A stretch of DNA of 21,028 nucleotides, from NCBI GenBank assembly GCA_049515555.1, contig JBEKTY010000145.1:1-21028 (forward strand), written 5' to 3'. Below the pieces are notes generated by a model. It was not told the DNA's origin, did no database searches, and saw nothing but the letters and a program-made list of their open reading frames with translations. The position numbers and the translations under genes are program-made. Shown here one piece after another: positions 1 to 7,119 of this stretch; the stretch's first letter is position 1, and every line of letters starts with the position of its first letter. The stretch is from JBEKTY01 sp049515555. Its GTDB lineage: Bacteria > Planctomycetota > Planctomycetia > Pirellulales > Thermoguttaceae.

Positions 1-1
1 C

Positions 2-124
2 ATGATCGGGAAGCTCACCGCGCCGGCCGAGCGGATAGCGGGGATCCTGGGCCTGAGCAACTCCACCATCCGCGGCTTCCAGACGATGGGCCGCAACTAC
101 AACCGGCAACGCAGCGGGTTCTGA
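2..124 (+). CDS. C-terminal end of an unidentified protein (partial)
   Basis: The frame ending in TGA at 122-124 is open back to the window edge and gives about 40 residues, ending in GRNYNRQRSGF. The visible part has a short hydrophobic/alanine stretch (APAERIAGILGLS) and a basic tail. The ATG at position 2 could in principle be a start, but the frame more likely continues upstream. APAERIAGIL faintly recalls the C-terminus of ribosomal protein L10, but the basic tail does not fit and no L7/L12 gene follows. No function is assigned. The next gene starts 26 bases downstream on the same strand. Confidence 0.4.
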   Translation: MIGKLTAPAERIAGILGLSNSTIRGFQTMGRNYNRQRSGF

Positions 125-150
125 TCTAGCGTGCAGCAAGGAACGAGAAC

Positions 151-1608
151 ATGGCCAAGGCATTACGATGGACGCGACTGGCGGCGGCCTGCGGGCTGCT
201 GTTGATCGGTACGGCGGAAGGAACCGTCGCCCAGGCACAGTGTCCGGCACAAGAGGGCTGCCGTGCATCGAACGCGTGCATTCCCAATGCGGACAACTAC
301 GGGTACTTTACGACGACGTGGCGGCAGTGGCCCGAGCCGAAGCGGCCGGAGCAGTCGATTCCGGCGGCCATTGGCGCCCACGTGTTGCCCGCGCCGCCGG
401 GCGAGGAGGAGGTGCCGCCGCCGAAGGCCCAACCGCTGCCCAATCAGCCGCCGGGTAAAGAGGAAACCAGCCCGGGTCCGCTGCCGCCGTCAGGTCCACA
501 GGCGCCGTCGGGTCCGCTGCCGCCGTCGGGCCGGCAGCCGCCATCGGGCCCGCAGCCGCCGTCAGGCCCGCAGCCGAAGGGCCAGGGGCCGTCGTTGGAA
601 GTGCCCGCCACGCCGCAAGGGCCCGGAACGTCAGGACCGGAAATACTCCCGCCGGGCGGGCCGGGTTCTCAACTGGCGCCCGCGGAACCCGCGTTTCCGG
701 GCGTGAAGGTGCCCTCGCTGGAGGGCGGCATGGAAGGCCTGACGCGGCCGGAAAAATCCTCTCCGCCTGGCAAGCATGAACTGTCGCCGGCCGAGCGCTC
801 GCGGCCCGCCGCGGAGAAACCACCGGCGGACCAATCGCGGCCGAAGCCCGCGCAGCCCTCCGGTACGATCCTCGTTCCCGAACCGGCGGCGGACCAAGAC
901 CTGGTCCCCCAATCGCCGCAAAAGAGTACTCCGGCGGGCAGTCCGCCGAGCAAATCCGCTTCGCCCAAATCGCTCGACAGCGGAGCCATGAACCGGCTTA
1001 GGGGCAACTTCCGCATTTGGGAAGGAGACAGTCTCAGGCTGGCTGCGCGGGAATTGGGCCGGTCGCCGGACAATTCCTCGGCCGATACCGGGAAACATGC
1101 GACCCCCAGCGGCGGAAGCGAGGCGGTGTTGACGGCCGATTTGATCCCGGCCAGTGCATCGCTGTGCGGCCCTTGGGGCGCCGCCCTGCATTCGGAATCG
1201 CGCGGCGGCGGTACGGTCTGCCAGGCAAGTTTTTCCGGCCCGGCGGCGGTTTTGGACCGGTCAGCGGCCGAAGCCCCGCCGGCGGCGATGGGCGGCTACA
1301 GCCCGGTTGCGCTCTGCGAAGGCCAGCGATGGGTGGTGGGTGATCCGAAGTACAAAGCGGCGTACCGCGGACGGACATATTGGCTAGCCGACGACGCGGA
1401 GCGGCAACGGTTCCTGGCCGCGCCCCGACGATATGTGCCGGCCTGTGCCGGCAACGATCCGGTGGTCGAGGCCGACCAGACCCGTCCCGTGCCCGGAACG
1501 CTGGATCACTCGGCCTTATGGAACGGGCGGTTGTATCTGTTTTCCAGTGCCGCCACGTTGGCGCGATTCCGCACAGCGCCCGGCCGCTATGCCGACGCTG
1601 CACCCTAG
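151..1608 (+). CDS. Secreted proline-rich protein with two C-terminal YHS-like modules
   Basis: A 485-residue protein. The ATG is preceded by AAGGA at 8 bases. Residues 1-29 form a signal peptide (basic MAKALRW, hydrophobic core, VAQAQ cleavage region), so the protein is exported. Around residue 50 is NYGYFTTTWRQWP, which resembles the FGYYPTxWRxWP motif common in secreted planctomycete proteins. Residues 80-280 are low complexity, with a run of PPSG-type repeats near 110-145 that is probably a disordered, wall-spanning or linker segment. Residues 382-485 hold two degenerate modules (YSPVALCEGQRWVVGDPKY and DHSALWNGRLYLF) with the spacing of YHS-type domains. These are often linked to metal binding, but the canonical YHS triplet is not visible. 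Function unknown; a structural or metal-related envelope role is inference. Residues 285-380 are odd in composition, so an old frameshift cannot be excluded. Confidence 0.75.
   Translation: MAKALRWTRLAAACGLLLIGTAEGTVAQAQCPAQEGCRASNACIPNADNYGYFTTTWRQWPEPKRPEQSIPAAIGAHVLPAPPGEEEVPPPKAQPLPNQPPGKEETSPGPLPPSGPQAPSGPLPPSGRQPPSGPQPPSGPQPKGQGPSLEVPATPQGPGTSGPEILPPGGPGSQLAPAEPAFPGVKVPSLEGGMEGLTRPEKSSPPGKHELSPAERSRPAAEKPPADQSRPKPAQPSGTILVPEPAADQDLVPQSPQKSTPAGSPPSKSASPKSLDSGAMNRLRGNFRIWEGDSLRLAARELGRSPDNSSADTGKHATPSGGSEAVLTADLIPASASLCGPWGAALHSESRGGGTVCQASFSGPAAVLDRSAAEAPPAAMGGYSPVALCEGQRWVVGDPKYKAAYRGRTYWLADDAERQRFLAAPRRYVPACAGNDPVVEADQTRPVPGTLDHSALWNGRLYLFSSAATLARFRTAPGRYADAAP
481..580 (+). repeat. Tandem PPSG-type coding repeats
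   Basis: Short GC-rich units of the form ccgtcgggtccgcagccg recur about six times. They encode repeated PPSGP/PSGPQ units in the proline-rich secreted protein. Unit spacing is 12-18 bases, so copy-number change would keep the reading frame. Confidence 0.7.
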
Positions 1609-1721
1609 CCCGGATTATTATCCAATCGTTCGTAGTGACCGCATTCATGCGGTCCTTGACCTGTTCACACTCTCCAGACCCGATAAATCGGGTCACTACG
1701 AGTATCGGTGAATAATCCCGG
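1609..1721. repeat. Nested inverted repeat between convergent genes
   Basis: Outer arms 1609-1620 and 1710-1721 match at 10 of 12 positions. A second pair, gtagtgac at 1632-1639 and gtcactac at 1692-1699, is perfect. Inside are two separate perfect hairpins: 1637-1654 (7-bp stem, gaccgca/tgcggtc) and 1677-1694 (8-bp stem, gacccgat/atcgggtc). The element fills most of the gap between two convergent genes and could act as a bidirectional terminator, but there is no T-run. The layout also fits a small REP- or MITE-like element. Confidence 0.7.
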
Positions 1722-1740
1722 CCGGCACTAATCGTCGGCC
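1720..1740. terminator. Short hairpin before the end of the minus-strand gene
   Basis: ggccg at 1720-1724 can pair with cggcc at 1736-1740 around an 11-base loop, 6 bases beyond the stop of the minus-strand gene. It lacks a T-tract, so a terminator role is only possible. Confidence 0.3.
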
Positions 1741-1745
1741 GGTCC

Positions 1746-2600
1746 TTACCGCCCCATCGGCATGTCCTGGCCGCTGCCCGGAAAGTAGCCCCCGGTATTG
1801 CCGAAATAGTTGATGAAGCCTTGGGGGTTGGCCAATCCACGGGTGCCCTGCTGTTCCTGCTCAAAGCCTCGGTTCGCCGGGCCGCGGCCCTGCATCGTGC
1901 CTTGCACGCCGTTGATTTCCGCGCTGAGCCGCTGGTTCGTCTGCTGCTGCGACTGTGCCGGGCGGATGTAGTTGGTGTAGGGATCGATTGTCCCGTTGGC
2001 CGTCGGCTGGCTGTACAGCATCTGCCACGGACTGACGGGCGAGGACGGCTGCCACTGCTCAAACGGCTTCGAGGCCGCCGGGTTCAACATGGGGTTCGGC
2101 GGTGCGGCCGGTGCAGGCGGTGCGTAGTGGCTGAGTCCACGCATGGATGTCGGTGCGGAGGGCATGGTCGCGGTGGGCGGAGTCAACAGCCCCGCGCCGC
2201 TTGGACCGGCGCCGGGGGCGGCATAGCCGCCGGAGCCCATCCTTGCCGCGCCGTATCCGGAGGGCGACTGGCCCTGGCCGATCATCGGTGATTGTGGAAA
2301 GCCCGAGCCACGGGCACCGGGGTCGGTGGGTGCCAAGGGCATCGTGCCAGCCTGCGCCCCGCTTTGCGCCGCGCCCAAGCGTGACCCGTAGCGCGGATAC
2401 GTCGATCCCGTCGGCAAGCTTCCCACCGGGGTAAGCAGCGAGGGAGGCGTTGGCAGTTGCACGTTCCTTCCGCTCTGCAGCAAATCGCCGCTCTGTCCGC
2501 CCTGCAGCAGACCCTCGTTCAGCGGCGGCGTGCTATCGTCGAACTCCGGCAACATCCACCCCCCCACCAGAAGCGTGCAAACGACAAGCGTCGCGTTCAT
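1746..2600 (-). CDS. Secreted low-complexity Gly/Pro/Gln/Ser-rich protein
   Basis: The start at 2600 gives 284 residues beginning MNATLVVCTLLVGGWMLPEF, which is a credible signal peptide, with GGGG about 9 bases upstream. In-frame alternatives are ATG at 2609 and GTG at 2615. The rest is disordered-looking: QSGDLLQSGRN, GSGGYAAPGAGPSGAG and many P, S, Q and N, with a tyrosine/glycine-rich tail (NYFGNTGGYFPGSG). No catalytic motif or known domain was recognised. It converges on the other secreted protein gene. Such proteins are common in planctomycetes and may belong to the cell envelope, but that is inference. Confidence 0.6.
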   Translation of the reverse strand: MNATLVVCTLLVGGWMLPEFDDSTPPLNEGLLQGGQSGDLLQSGRNVQLPTPPSLLTPVGSLPTGSTYPRYGSRLGAAQSGAQAGTMPLAPTDPGARGSGFPQSPMIGQGQSPSGYGAARMGSGGYAAPGAGPSGAGLLTPPTATMPSAPTSMRGLSHYAPPAPAAPPNPMLNPAASKPFEQWQPSSPVSPWQMLYSQPTANGTIDPYTNYIRPAQSQQQTNQRLSAEINGVQGTMQGRGPANRGFEQEQQGTRGLANPQGFINYFGNTGGYFPGSGQDMPMGR

Positions 2601-2748
2601 CGGCGTCATCCCCACTACAGGGTTAAACCAGTGGCATTAGACAAGGCCATAGACCAGAATCCGGTCCGCCACCGGCACACTTGAATTCTATGTCGGGCCG
2701 CTCGGCAAGGCAATGGAGGAAAAAAATGGTGACGCAGGTGATGCAAGG

Positions 2749-2793
2749 CCCCGCGGCTGCATCGCGGGGATACCCCCCGACACGGTCGGGGGG
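2749..2793 (-). terminator. Two tandem GC hairpins after the Rrf2-type gene
   Basis: ccccccgac (2773-2781) pairs perfectly with gtcgggggg (2785-2793) around a 3-base loop. ccccgcg (2749-2755) pairs with cgcgggg (2763-2769). Both lie 15-60 bases past the minus-strand stop at 2808. On that strand a run of seven T follows, but about 20 bases beyond the second stem, so classic intrinsic termination is plausible and not proven. Confidence 0.5.
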
Positions 2794-2807
2794 GCGCTTG
2801 GGGGACA

Positions 2808-3242
2808 TCAGATGTGATACATCTGCTCCTGCTCTGCCTTGAGCCGTTCTACCAGGTCGGCCAGCGTGACGCGGTGCAGCATTTTTCGTTGGACGTCGGC
2901 GACTTCTTTCCAGGCGCGACCGAGGACCCTGACGACCGGCGAGTCGGACGAGGCGCTGCCGGCCTGACCGCTGCCTTCCGTCGAGCCCTCGATTACTTCC
3001 ATCACCTGTCCGAGCGAGATTTCCTTGGGCGGCTTGATGAGATTGTAGCCGCCGGAGGCGCCGCGGACGCTGGCGACCAGTCCGGCCCCCTTCAACTGCA
3101 GAAGGATCTGCACGAGGAAGCGCTGCGGCACGTCGTGCCGCTGGGCGATCTTGTGGATGCGGACCGGTTCGCCCGACCCGTACTGGGCAGCCAGCTCCAG
3201 CATGGCGATGCACGCGTATTCGGTCTTGGCGACGACTTTCAT
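2808..3242 (-). CDS. Rrf2-family transcriptional regulator without cluster cysteines
   Basis: A 144-residue protein with the Rrf2/IscR winged-helix pattern: MKVVAKTEYACIAMLELA, then IHKIAQRHDVPQRFLVQIL, then LVASVRGASGGYNLIKPP and the EISLGQVMEVIEG helix. Many family members bind a [2Fe-2S] cluster through three cysteines after this helix (IscR, NsrR). Here that segment reads GSTEGSGQAGSASSDS and has none; the only cysteine is residue 11. It therefore probably does not sense through an Fe-S cluster in the usual way. It lies 49 bases downstream of the class II aldolase gene on the same strand, so the two may be cotranscribed. Its targets cannot be read from the sequence. The ATG is preceded only by a weak GGGCG. 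Confidence 0.85.
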   Translation of the reverse strand: MKVVAKTEYACIAMLELAAQYGSGEPVRIHKIAQRHDVPQRFLVQILLQLKGAGLVASVRGASGGYNLIKPPKEISLGQVMEVIEGSTEGSGQAGSASSDSPVVRVLGRAWKEVADVQRKMLHRVTLADLVERLKAEQEQMYHI

Positions 3243-3291
3243 CGCACGGGCGCCCTGGTCACGAGGAACCCCCCCGGAGACTGCACGGCGG

Positions 3292-4272
3292 CTATTTCTT
3301 CAGCGTCTTGCGGACGGATTCCAACTGGCCGGCCGAGCCGAGCTTGCTGTTCTTGTGCCCGATGTAGTCGGCGTAGGCCTGCATGAAGACCTTGCCGATG
3401 GGGCGAAGGTCGAAATTGGCCGGATCGTCGCGGAAGGCCTCGCGGTGCACGGCGCACCACACCAGCCGGCCATCGGTGTCGATGTTGACCTTGCACACGC
3501 CCAGCTTGGCCGCCGGCAGGTACTGGTCCTCGTTCACTCCGCTGGTGGCCTTCATCTTGCCGCCGGCGTTGTTGATCCGATCGACCCACTCCTTGGGCAC
3601 GCTGCTGGAGCCGTGCATGACGAGGGGGAAGTTCTTCGGCAACGCCTGCTGAATCTCGGTCAAGCGGTCCAAGCGGAGGCCCTGGGCCCCGGCGAACTTG
3701 TAGGCCCCGTGCGAGGTGCCGATGGCCACGGCCAGCGAGTCGCAGCCGGAGCGCTGGACGAACTCGACCGCTTGGGCCGGGTCGGTCAGGCACACGCTGC
3801 CCACGACGTCTTCCTCGACGCCGCCGAGCTGGCCCAGCTCGGCCTCGACCACGATGCCTTGGGCATGGGCCCGCGCCACCACCCGGCGGACGATCTCGAT
3901 GTTCTTGTCCAGCGGCTCGTGCGAGGCGTCGATCATCACCGAGCTGTAGAAGCCGCTCTCGATGCAGTCGTAGCACACCTCCTCGGTGCCGTGGTCCAGG
4001 TGCACGGCGAAGATCGACTCGGGAAAGACCTCGTCGGCCGTGCGGATCATGGCCTCCAGGAATCGCTTGTCGGAGTAGCCGCGGGCGCCGCGGGAGATCT
4101 GGAGGATGAACGGGGCGCTCCGCTCGGCCAGCACCGGGTCGCTGTTGGCCCCCGACTTGCCTAGATTGCCGCGGAACAGACCCACCGTCTGCTCAAGGTT
4201 GTTGATGTTATAAGCGCCGATGGCGTACTTGCCGTACGCATGTTGGAACAGTTGTTTCGTCGTGACGATCAT
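3292..4272 (-). CDS. fba: Class II fructose-bisphosphate aldolase
   Basis: A 326-residue cytoplasmic Zn-dependent enzyme that interconverts fructose-1,6-bisphosphate with dihydroxyacetone phosphate and glyceraldehyde-3-phosphate (glycolysis, gluconeogenesis or the Calvin cycle). Visible motifs are HLDHGTE at 91-97 (catalytic Asp93, zinc His94), EAELGQLGGVEEDV at 143-156, GTSHGAYKF at 185-193 (zinc His188), VMHGSSSVPKEW at 218-229 (zinc His220) and VNIDTDGR at 262-269 (substrate phosphate). The length and the ILQISRGARGY segment resemble the CbbA-type class IIB group. The start at 4272 was chosen because an AAGGAGAGAA ribosome site precedes it and the protein then begins at the conserved MIVTTKQLFQHAY; the 78 codons open upstream are repeat DNA. 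An AT-rich tattatagaa about 50 bases upstream may be the -10 region. No Rubisco or phosphoribulokinase is in view, so autotrophy cannot be inferred. Confidence 0.95.
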   Translation of the reverse strand: MIVTTKQLFQHAYGKYAIGAYNINNLEQTVGLFRGNLGKSGANSDPVLAERSAPFILQISRGARGYSDKRFLEAMIRTADEVFPESIFAVHLDHGTEEVCYDCIESGFYSSVMIDASHEPLDKNIEIVRRVVARAHAQGIVVEAELGQLGGVEEDVVGSVCLTDPAQAVEFVQRSGCDSLAVAIGTSHGAYKFAGAQGLRLDRLTEIQQALPKNFPLVMHGSSSVPKEWVDRINNAGGKMKATSGVNEDQYLPAAKLGVCKVNIDTDGRLVWCAVHREAFRDDPANFDLRPIGKVFMQAYADYIGHKNSKLGSAGQLESVRKTLKK

Positions 4273-4357
4273 AAAACTAATTCTCTCCTTGGACCCAGAG
4301 CAGCAACCGCAAACCTCCCATTCTATAATAAGCCGCAAAACCGGACCAGGGGATGGA

Positions 4358-4610
4358 GTTGTCAGTTGGCGGTTCTCAGTTGGCGGTTTCCGGTGGCCGG
4401 CGGCTAGTGCCCCCAACCGCCCTCGGTTGACACGTTGGGTGCCGCTGCTGGCTTGTCCAGCAGTGCCGAGAACACGGTTGGGCAAGCCAACCGTGGCACC
4501 CGTCATTTCACGTCGGTCGAGGCACTAGCAGCCGCCGGAAGAGCCGCTCCCCGGCCCGGGCGGGCCGCTGGCCGCGTTCGACCGGCAACCGATAACCGAC
4601 AACTGACAAC
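4358..4610. repeat. Large nested imperfect inverted repeat region
   Basis: The left segment 4358-4386 (gttgtcagttggcgg...) and the reverse complement of 4586-4610 (gttgtcagttgtcggtt...) are near matches. Just inside, the segment near 4390-4412 (ccggcggctagtgcc) is roughly complementary to the stretch around 4521-4540 (ggcactagcagccgccgg). A separate 66-bp two-hairpin repeat sits between the arms. No gene is visible here; the region separates the divergent aldolase and hypothetical genes. Confidence 0.55.
4436..4501 (+). repeat. 66-bp two-hairpin dispersed repeat, copy 1
   Basis: It starts tgggtgcc and ends ccgtggcaccc. Two stems are visible: ctgctgg/ccagcag and cggttgg/ccaaccg. The reverse complement of 11366-11431 matches this copy over the full 66 bases with 6 mismatches. 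The termini (gggtgcc/ggcaccc) are themselves inverted repeats, as in REP- or MITE-like elements. Confidence 0.75.
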
Positions 4611-4648
4611 TTTCACCCCGCAATAGCCCCCCGGCCGAGGAGCGATTA

Positions 4649-4789
4649 GAATAAGTGTAACCGTTCATGGCGCGGAAAGTAGCAGGCACACTCCGTGTGC
4701 CGTTGGCTGCACCTTTTACCACTTCAGCGGACGGCACACGGAGTGTGCCTGCTACTTTGGCGCGGGCGTCTGAACGGTTACGAATAAGT
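4649..4789. mobile_element. MITE-like 125-bp palindromic element with 8-bp target duplication
   Basis: The element spans 4657-4781. Its termini, gtaaccgttca (4657-4667) and tgaacggttac (4771-4781), are perfect 11-bp inverted repeats. They are flanked by identical octamers gaataagt at 4649-4656 and 4782-4789, as expected for a target-site duplication. Inside, 4676-4703 and 4731-4758 are perfect 28-bp inverted repeats. There is no room for a transposase, so it would have to move in trans. Termini starting GTAA with 8-bp duplications are features of the IS66 family; that link is an inference. Confidence 0.75.
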
Positions 4790-4790
4790 C

Positions 4791-6119
4791 TTGGCTCCTG
4801 GCTGTCAGTCATTGCTTTTATGGCTCTTGGTGGCGAACGTGGCTAGTTCCCTATTGCTGATCGGATGCCTGTTGATGGGCCAGGCGGCCGGCGACGACGC
4901 GGCCCTGAAGGCCGAGATCGGCAAGCTGGTCGGGCGGCTGGACTCGAACGCCAAGGCCCAGCGGGATGCGGCCGAGGCACAATTGATCCAGCTCGGTCCG
5001 CGGGTGCTGGACCTGCTGCCCCAGCCCGGGCCGGACATGCCGGCCGAGGTGCAGCAGCGCCTGAGCCGGGTGCGGCAGGTGCTGGAGCAGGCCGCGGCGG
5101 GGGGGGCCACTGGCGCCGCGCGGGTCACGCTCCGCGGCCGATTGCCGCTGGCCCGAATCCTGGCCGAAATCCAGCGGCAGACCGGCAACCGGATGGTCCG
5201 CGCGGCCAATGCCCAGCCGGCCGAGCCGGGCGGCAGCGAGCCGATCGTCACCGTCGATTTCAACCAAACGCCGTTCTGGTCGGCCCTGGATACCGTGTTG
5301 GACCAGGTGGGGCTGACGGTGTATCCCTTCGGACAGCCGGGCGCCATCCAGGTGGTTGCCGCGGGTCGGGAGCAACTGCCGTGCAGTGGGCGGGTGGCCC
5401 TCGTCGGGCCGCTGCGGATCGAGCCCGTCCGGGTCATCGCCCGGCGAGACCTGCGATTCTCGGCGGCCCCCACGCTGCGGCTGAGCCTGGAAGTGGCCTG
5501 GGAGCCGCGGCTGCGGCCCATCGGCCTTAAGCAGCGCTTGGCCGACGTAACCGCCGTGGACCCCGCCGGGCAGCCCATTCCGGTCGAGAACCCCGGGGCG
5601 GTTACGGAGGCCTTTCCCAGTCGCGATTCGGCGGCCGAAGACATGGACGTGGACCTCGTGCTCTTGCCCGAGCGCCCCTTGCGCCAAATTGCCAGTCTGA
5701 AGGGCACGTTTCGGGCCATGCTGCCGGGCAAGGTGGAAACGTTCCGCTTTACCGACCTGCTCGCCGCCAGGGGGGTGCAGAAGCGGATCGCCGCCGCTAC
5801 GGTCACGCTGGACGAGGTCCGCCGCAACGCCGATACCTGGGAGGTCCGCATCCGTTTGCGGCTGGACGACCCGGGCGACGCCTTCGAGTCGCACCGCAAC
5901 TGGGCCCTCGCGAACGAGGCCCGCCTGGAGCGGCCCGACGGCCGGGCCATCGCCTGTGAATCGAGCGAGACCACCGAGCGGACGCCCAGCGGGATCGGCA
6001 TGAGCTACGTGTTCCGGCTGGATAAGCCGCCCGCCGATCTGACCTTTGTCTATAAGCCGCCGGGGACGGTCGTGACCAGGGATTTCCCTTACGAGCTGAA
6101 GGCCATCCGCCTGCCGTAG
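4791..6119 (+). CDS. Exported hypothetical protein with HEAT-like N-terminus
   Basis: About 442 residues from a TTG at 4791. A hydrophobic N-terminal segment (LLLWLLVANVASSLLLIG) marks it as exported or membrane-anchored; LLIGC resembles a lipobox, but the following residues are too hydrophobic for confidence. Residues 38-75 (DAALKAEIGKLVGRLDS...AEAQLIQLGPRVLDLLP) look like the helical HEAT/ARM-like repeat seen in many planctomycete proteins. The remainder is beta-rich and was not matched to a known family. The start is uncertain: no ATG is in frame near the signal segment, TTG codons at 4791 and 4812 are possible, and no clear ribosome site is visible. The MITE-like element ends one base before 4791 and may have replaced the original promoter and start. 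Function unknown. Confidence 0.7.
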   Translation: MAPGCQSLLLWLLVANVASSLLLIGCLLMGQAAGDDAALKAEIGKLVGRLDSNAKAQRDAAEAQLIQLGPRVLDLLPQPGPDMPAEVQQRLSRVRQVLEQAAAGGATGAARVTLRGRLPLARILAEIQRQTGNRMVRAANAQPAEPGGSEPIVTVDFNQTPFWSALDTVLDQVGLTVYPFGQPGAIQVVAAGREQLPCSGRVALVGPLRIEPVRVIARRDLRFSAAPTLRLSLEVAWEPRLRPIGLKQRLADVTAVDPAGQPIPVENPGAVTEAFPSRDSAAEDMDVDLVLLPERPLRQIASLKGTFRAMLPGKVETFRFTDLLAARGVQKRIAAATVTLDEVRRNADTWEVRIRLRLDDPGDAFESHRNWALANEARLERPDGRAIACESSETTERTPSGIGMSYVFRLDKPPADLTFVYKPPGTVVTRDFPYELKAIRLP

Positions 6120-6770
6120 TAACCCCGGCTGACGCAGGGAAGGTGGGGGGTGGAAGGAGGCAGACGACGCGCACGACGCGCACGACGCGGGGACGCGGAG
6201 ACACGGAGACACGGGGAGGCGGGCCACGGATGAAACACCGATTGAACACGGAAAAGGCGGCCGGACACGGGGCAAACGAGAGAACAGCTTGCTCGTGTCC
6301 GTGTTTCTTTCGTGTTCAATCCGTGGCTGCTCCCATCCACTCCCCACTCCCCCCTTCTTTCGCCCCACTTTTGCCGTGTCGAACAGTCGCCCGCCCCGAG
6401 GTACCTTTCAAAAGTTACCGCGTTTGGAGAGTCTGTAACCCGTTTTCCGGCTTGCATTAGCGGTTTTGCCCGCAGACGTAAAGTCATACGTCTCCAGGTG
6501 TACGTGTTCGACGATTGCCTTTCCCGGTTCCATAACTCTTTGGCCGCCTTCCACTTCCGCCGTTTTCCGAGGGCCCGATGTGCGCGCCGCTCTTGGACTC
6601 TGCGGAGAACTGGGCCACGGATGAACACAGATTGCCACGGATTCCGCGTGCCGCCTTTTGCATTTTGCAATTTTCATTTTGCATTTTGCCTTCTTCCTCC
6701 GCCCTCCCCCTTCCCCCGTCCGCCTTCCCTCTAATCCCCAATCCCTAATCCCTTATCTATACAAAGGTAT
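6120..6770. repeat. Gene-free stretch of simple and inverted repeats
   Basis: No credible gene was found. The stretch holds three 9-base tandem units (acgacgcgc) at 6164-6190 and an agacacgg pair near 6197-6214. An imperfect inverted pair lies at 6223-6252 and 6299-6327, built on ccacggat...ttgaacacgg. A third related copy is near 6614-6640 (gccacggatgaacacag). After that come a T-rich ttttgcatt tandem at 6655-6690 and aatccc repeats near 6733-6752. Open frames here are repeat-derived. Confidence 0.6.
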
Positions 6771-6893
6771 ATCATATTCTTGTTCCAACCGCAAGCCCGG
6801 TTTCTGAACATTTCTTGGGGCGGCAGTCGGCCAAGCATCGGGGGGCCGTTCCCAAATTGCCTTTCGTGATTCCAGAGGTTCGATCGACGCCCT

Positions 6894-6963
6894 GTAGGGA
6901 ACACCCTCCGTGGCGTTCCGGGATCTGTTGGTGACGCGGAACGCCGCAGAGGGCGTTCCCTAC
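6894..6963. repeat. 27-bp-arm inverted repeat (gtaggga type)
   Basis: The left arm 6894-6920 and the reverse complement of the right arm 6937-6963 agree at 24 of 27 positions. The arms begin gtagggaac and end gcgttccg, with a 16-base loop. No flanking duplication was seen. It lies in a gene-free region (6771-7119), which also holds a small perfect hairpin at 7036-7053 (agcccgat/atcgggct). Nothing else was recognised there. Confidence 0.7.
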
Positions 6964-7119
6964 CAGAAATTCCTCCACTAATCGCGAAGTTCCATTTAGA
7001 ACTGCCCCGGTCTCGGGTCCGGTCACCGCGCAATCGAGCCCGATTCATCGGGCTTTCCGCCACGGTCGGTATTCGGCGTGGGTGTTGACGCCGGGTGGAA
7101 GGGGCGGCCACCGCAGTTG

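Noticed and set aside
2..124. Ribosomal protein L10 C-terminus
   Set aside because: Only a short APAERIAGIL resemblance. The basic tail and the neighbouring genes do not fit.
3292..4272. Evidence of a Calvin cycle from the CbbA-like aldolase
   Set aside because: This aldolase type is also common in heterotrophs, and no Rubisco or phosphoribulokinase gene is present.
4657..4781. Simple transcription terminator
   Set aside because: The flanking perfect 8-bp duplication and 11-bp ends fit insertion better, and no gene ends next to it.
4851..6368. 505-codon open frame antisense to the exported hypothetical protein
   Set aside because: Its product is low-complexity Arg/Gly/Leu/Pro without a signal or domain, while the plus-strand frame has a signal segment and balanced composition.
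6420..6520. Possible tRNA or small RNA gene around the less GC-rich segment
   Set aside because: No cloverleaf, no T-loop consensus and no CCA end could be fitted.
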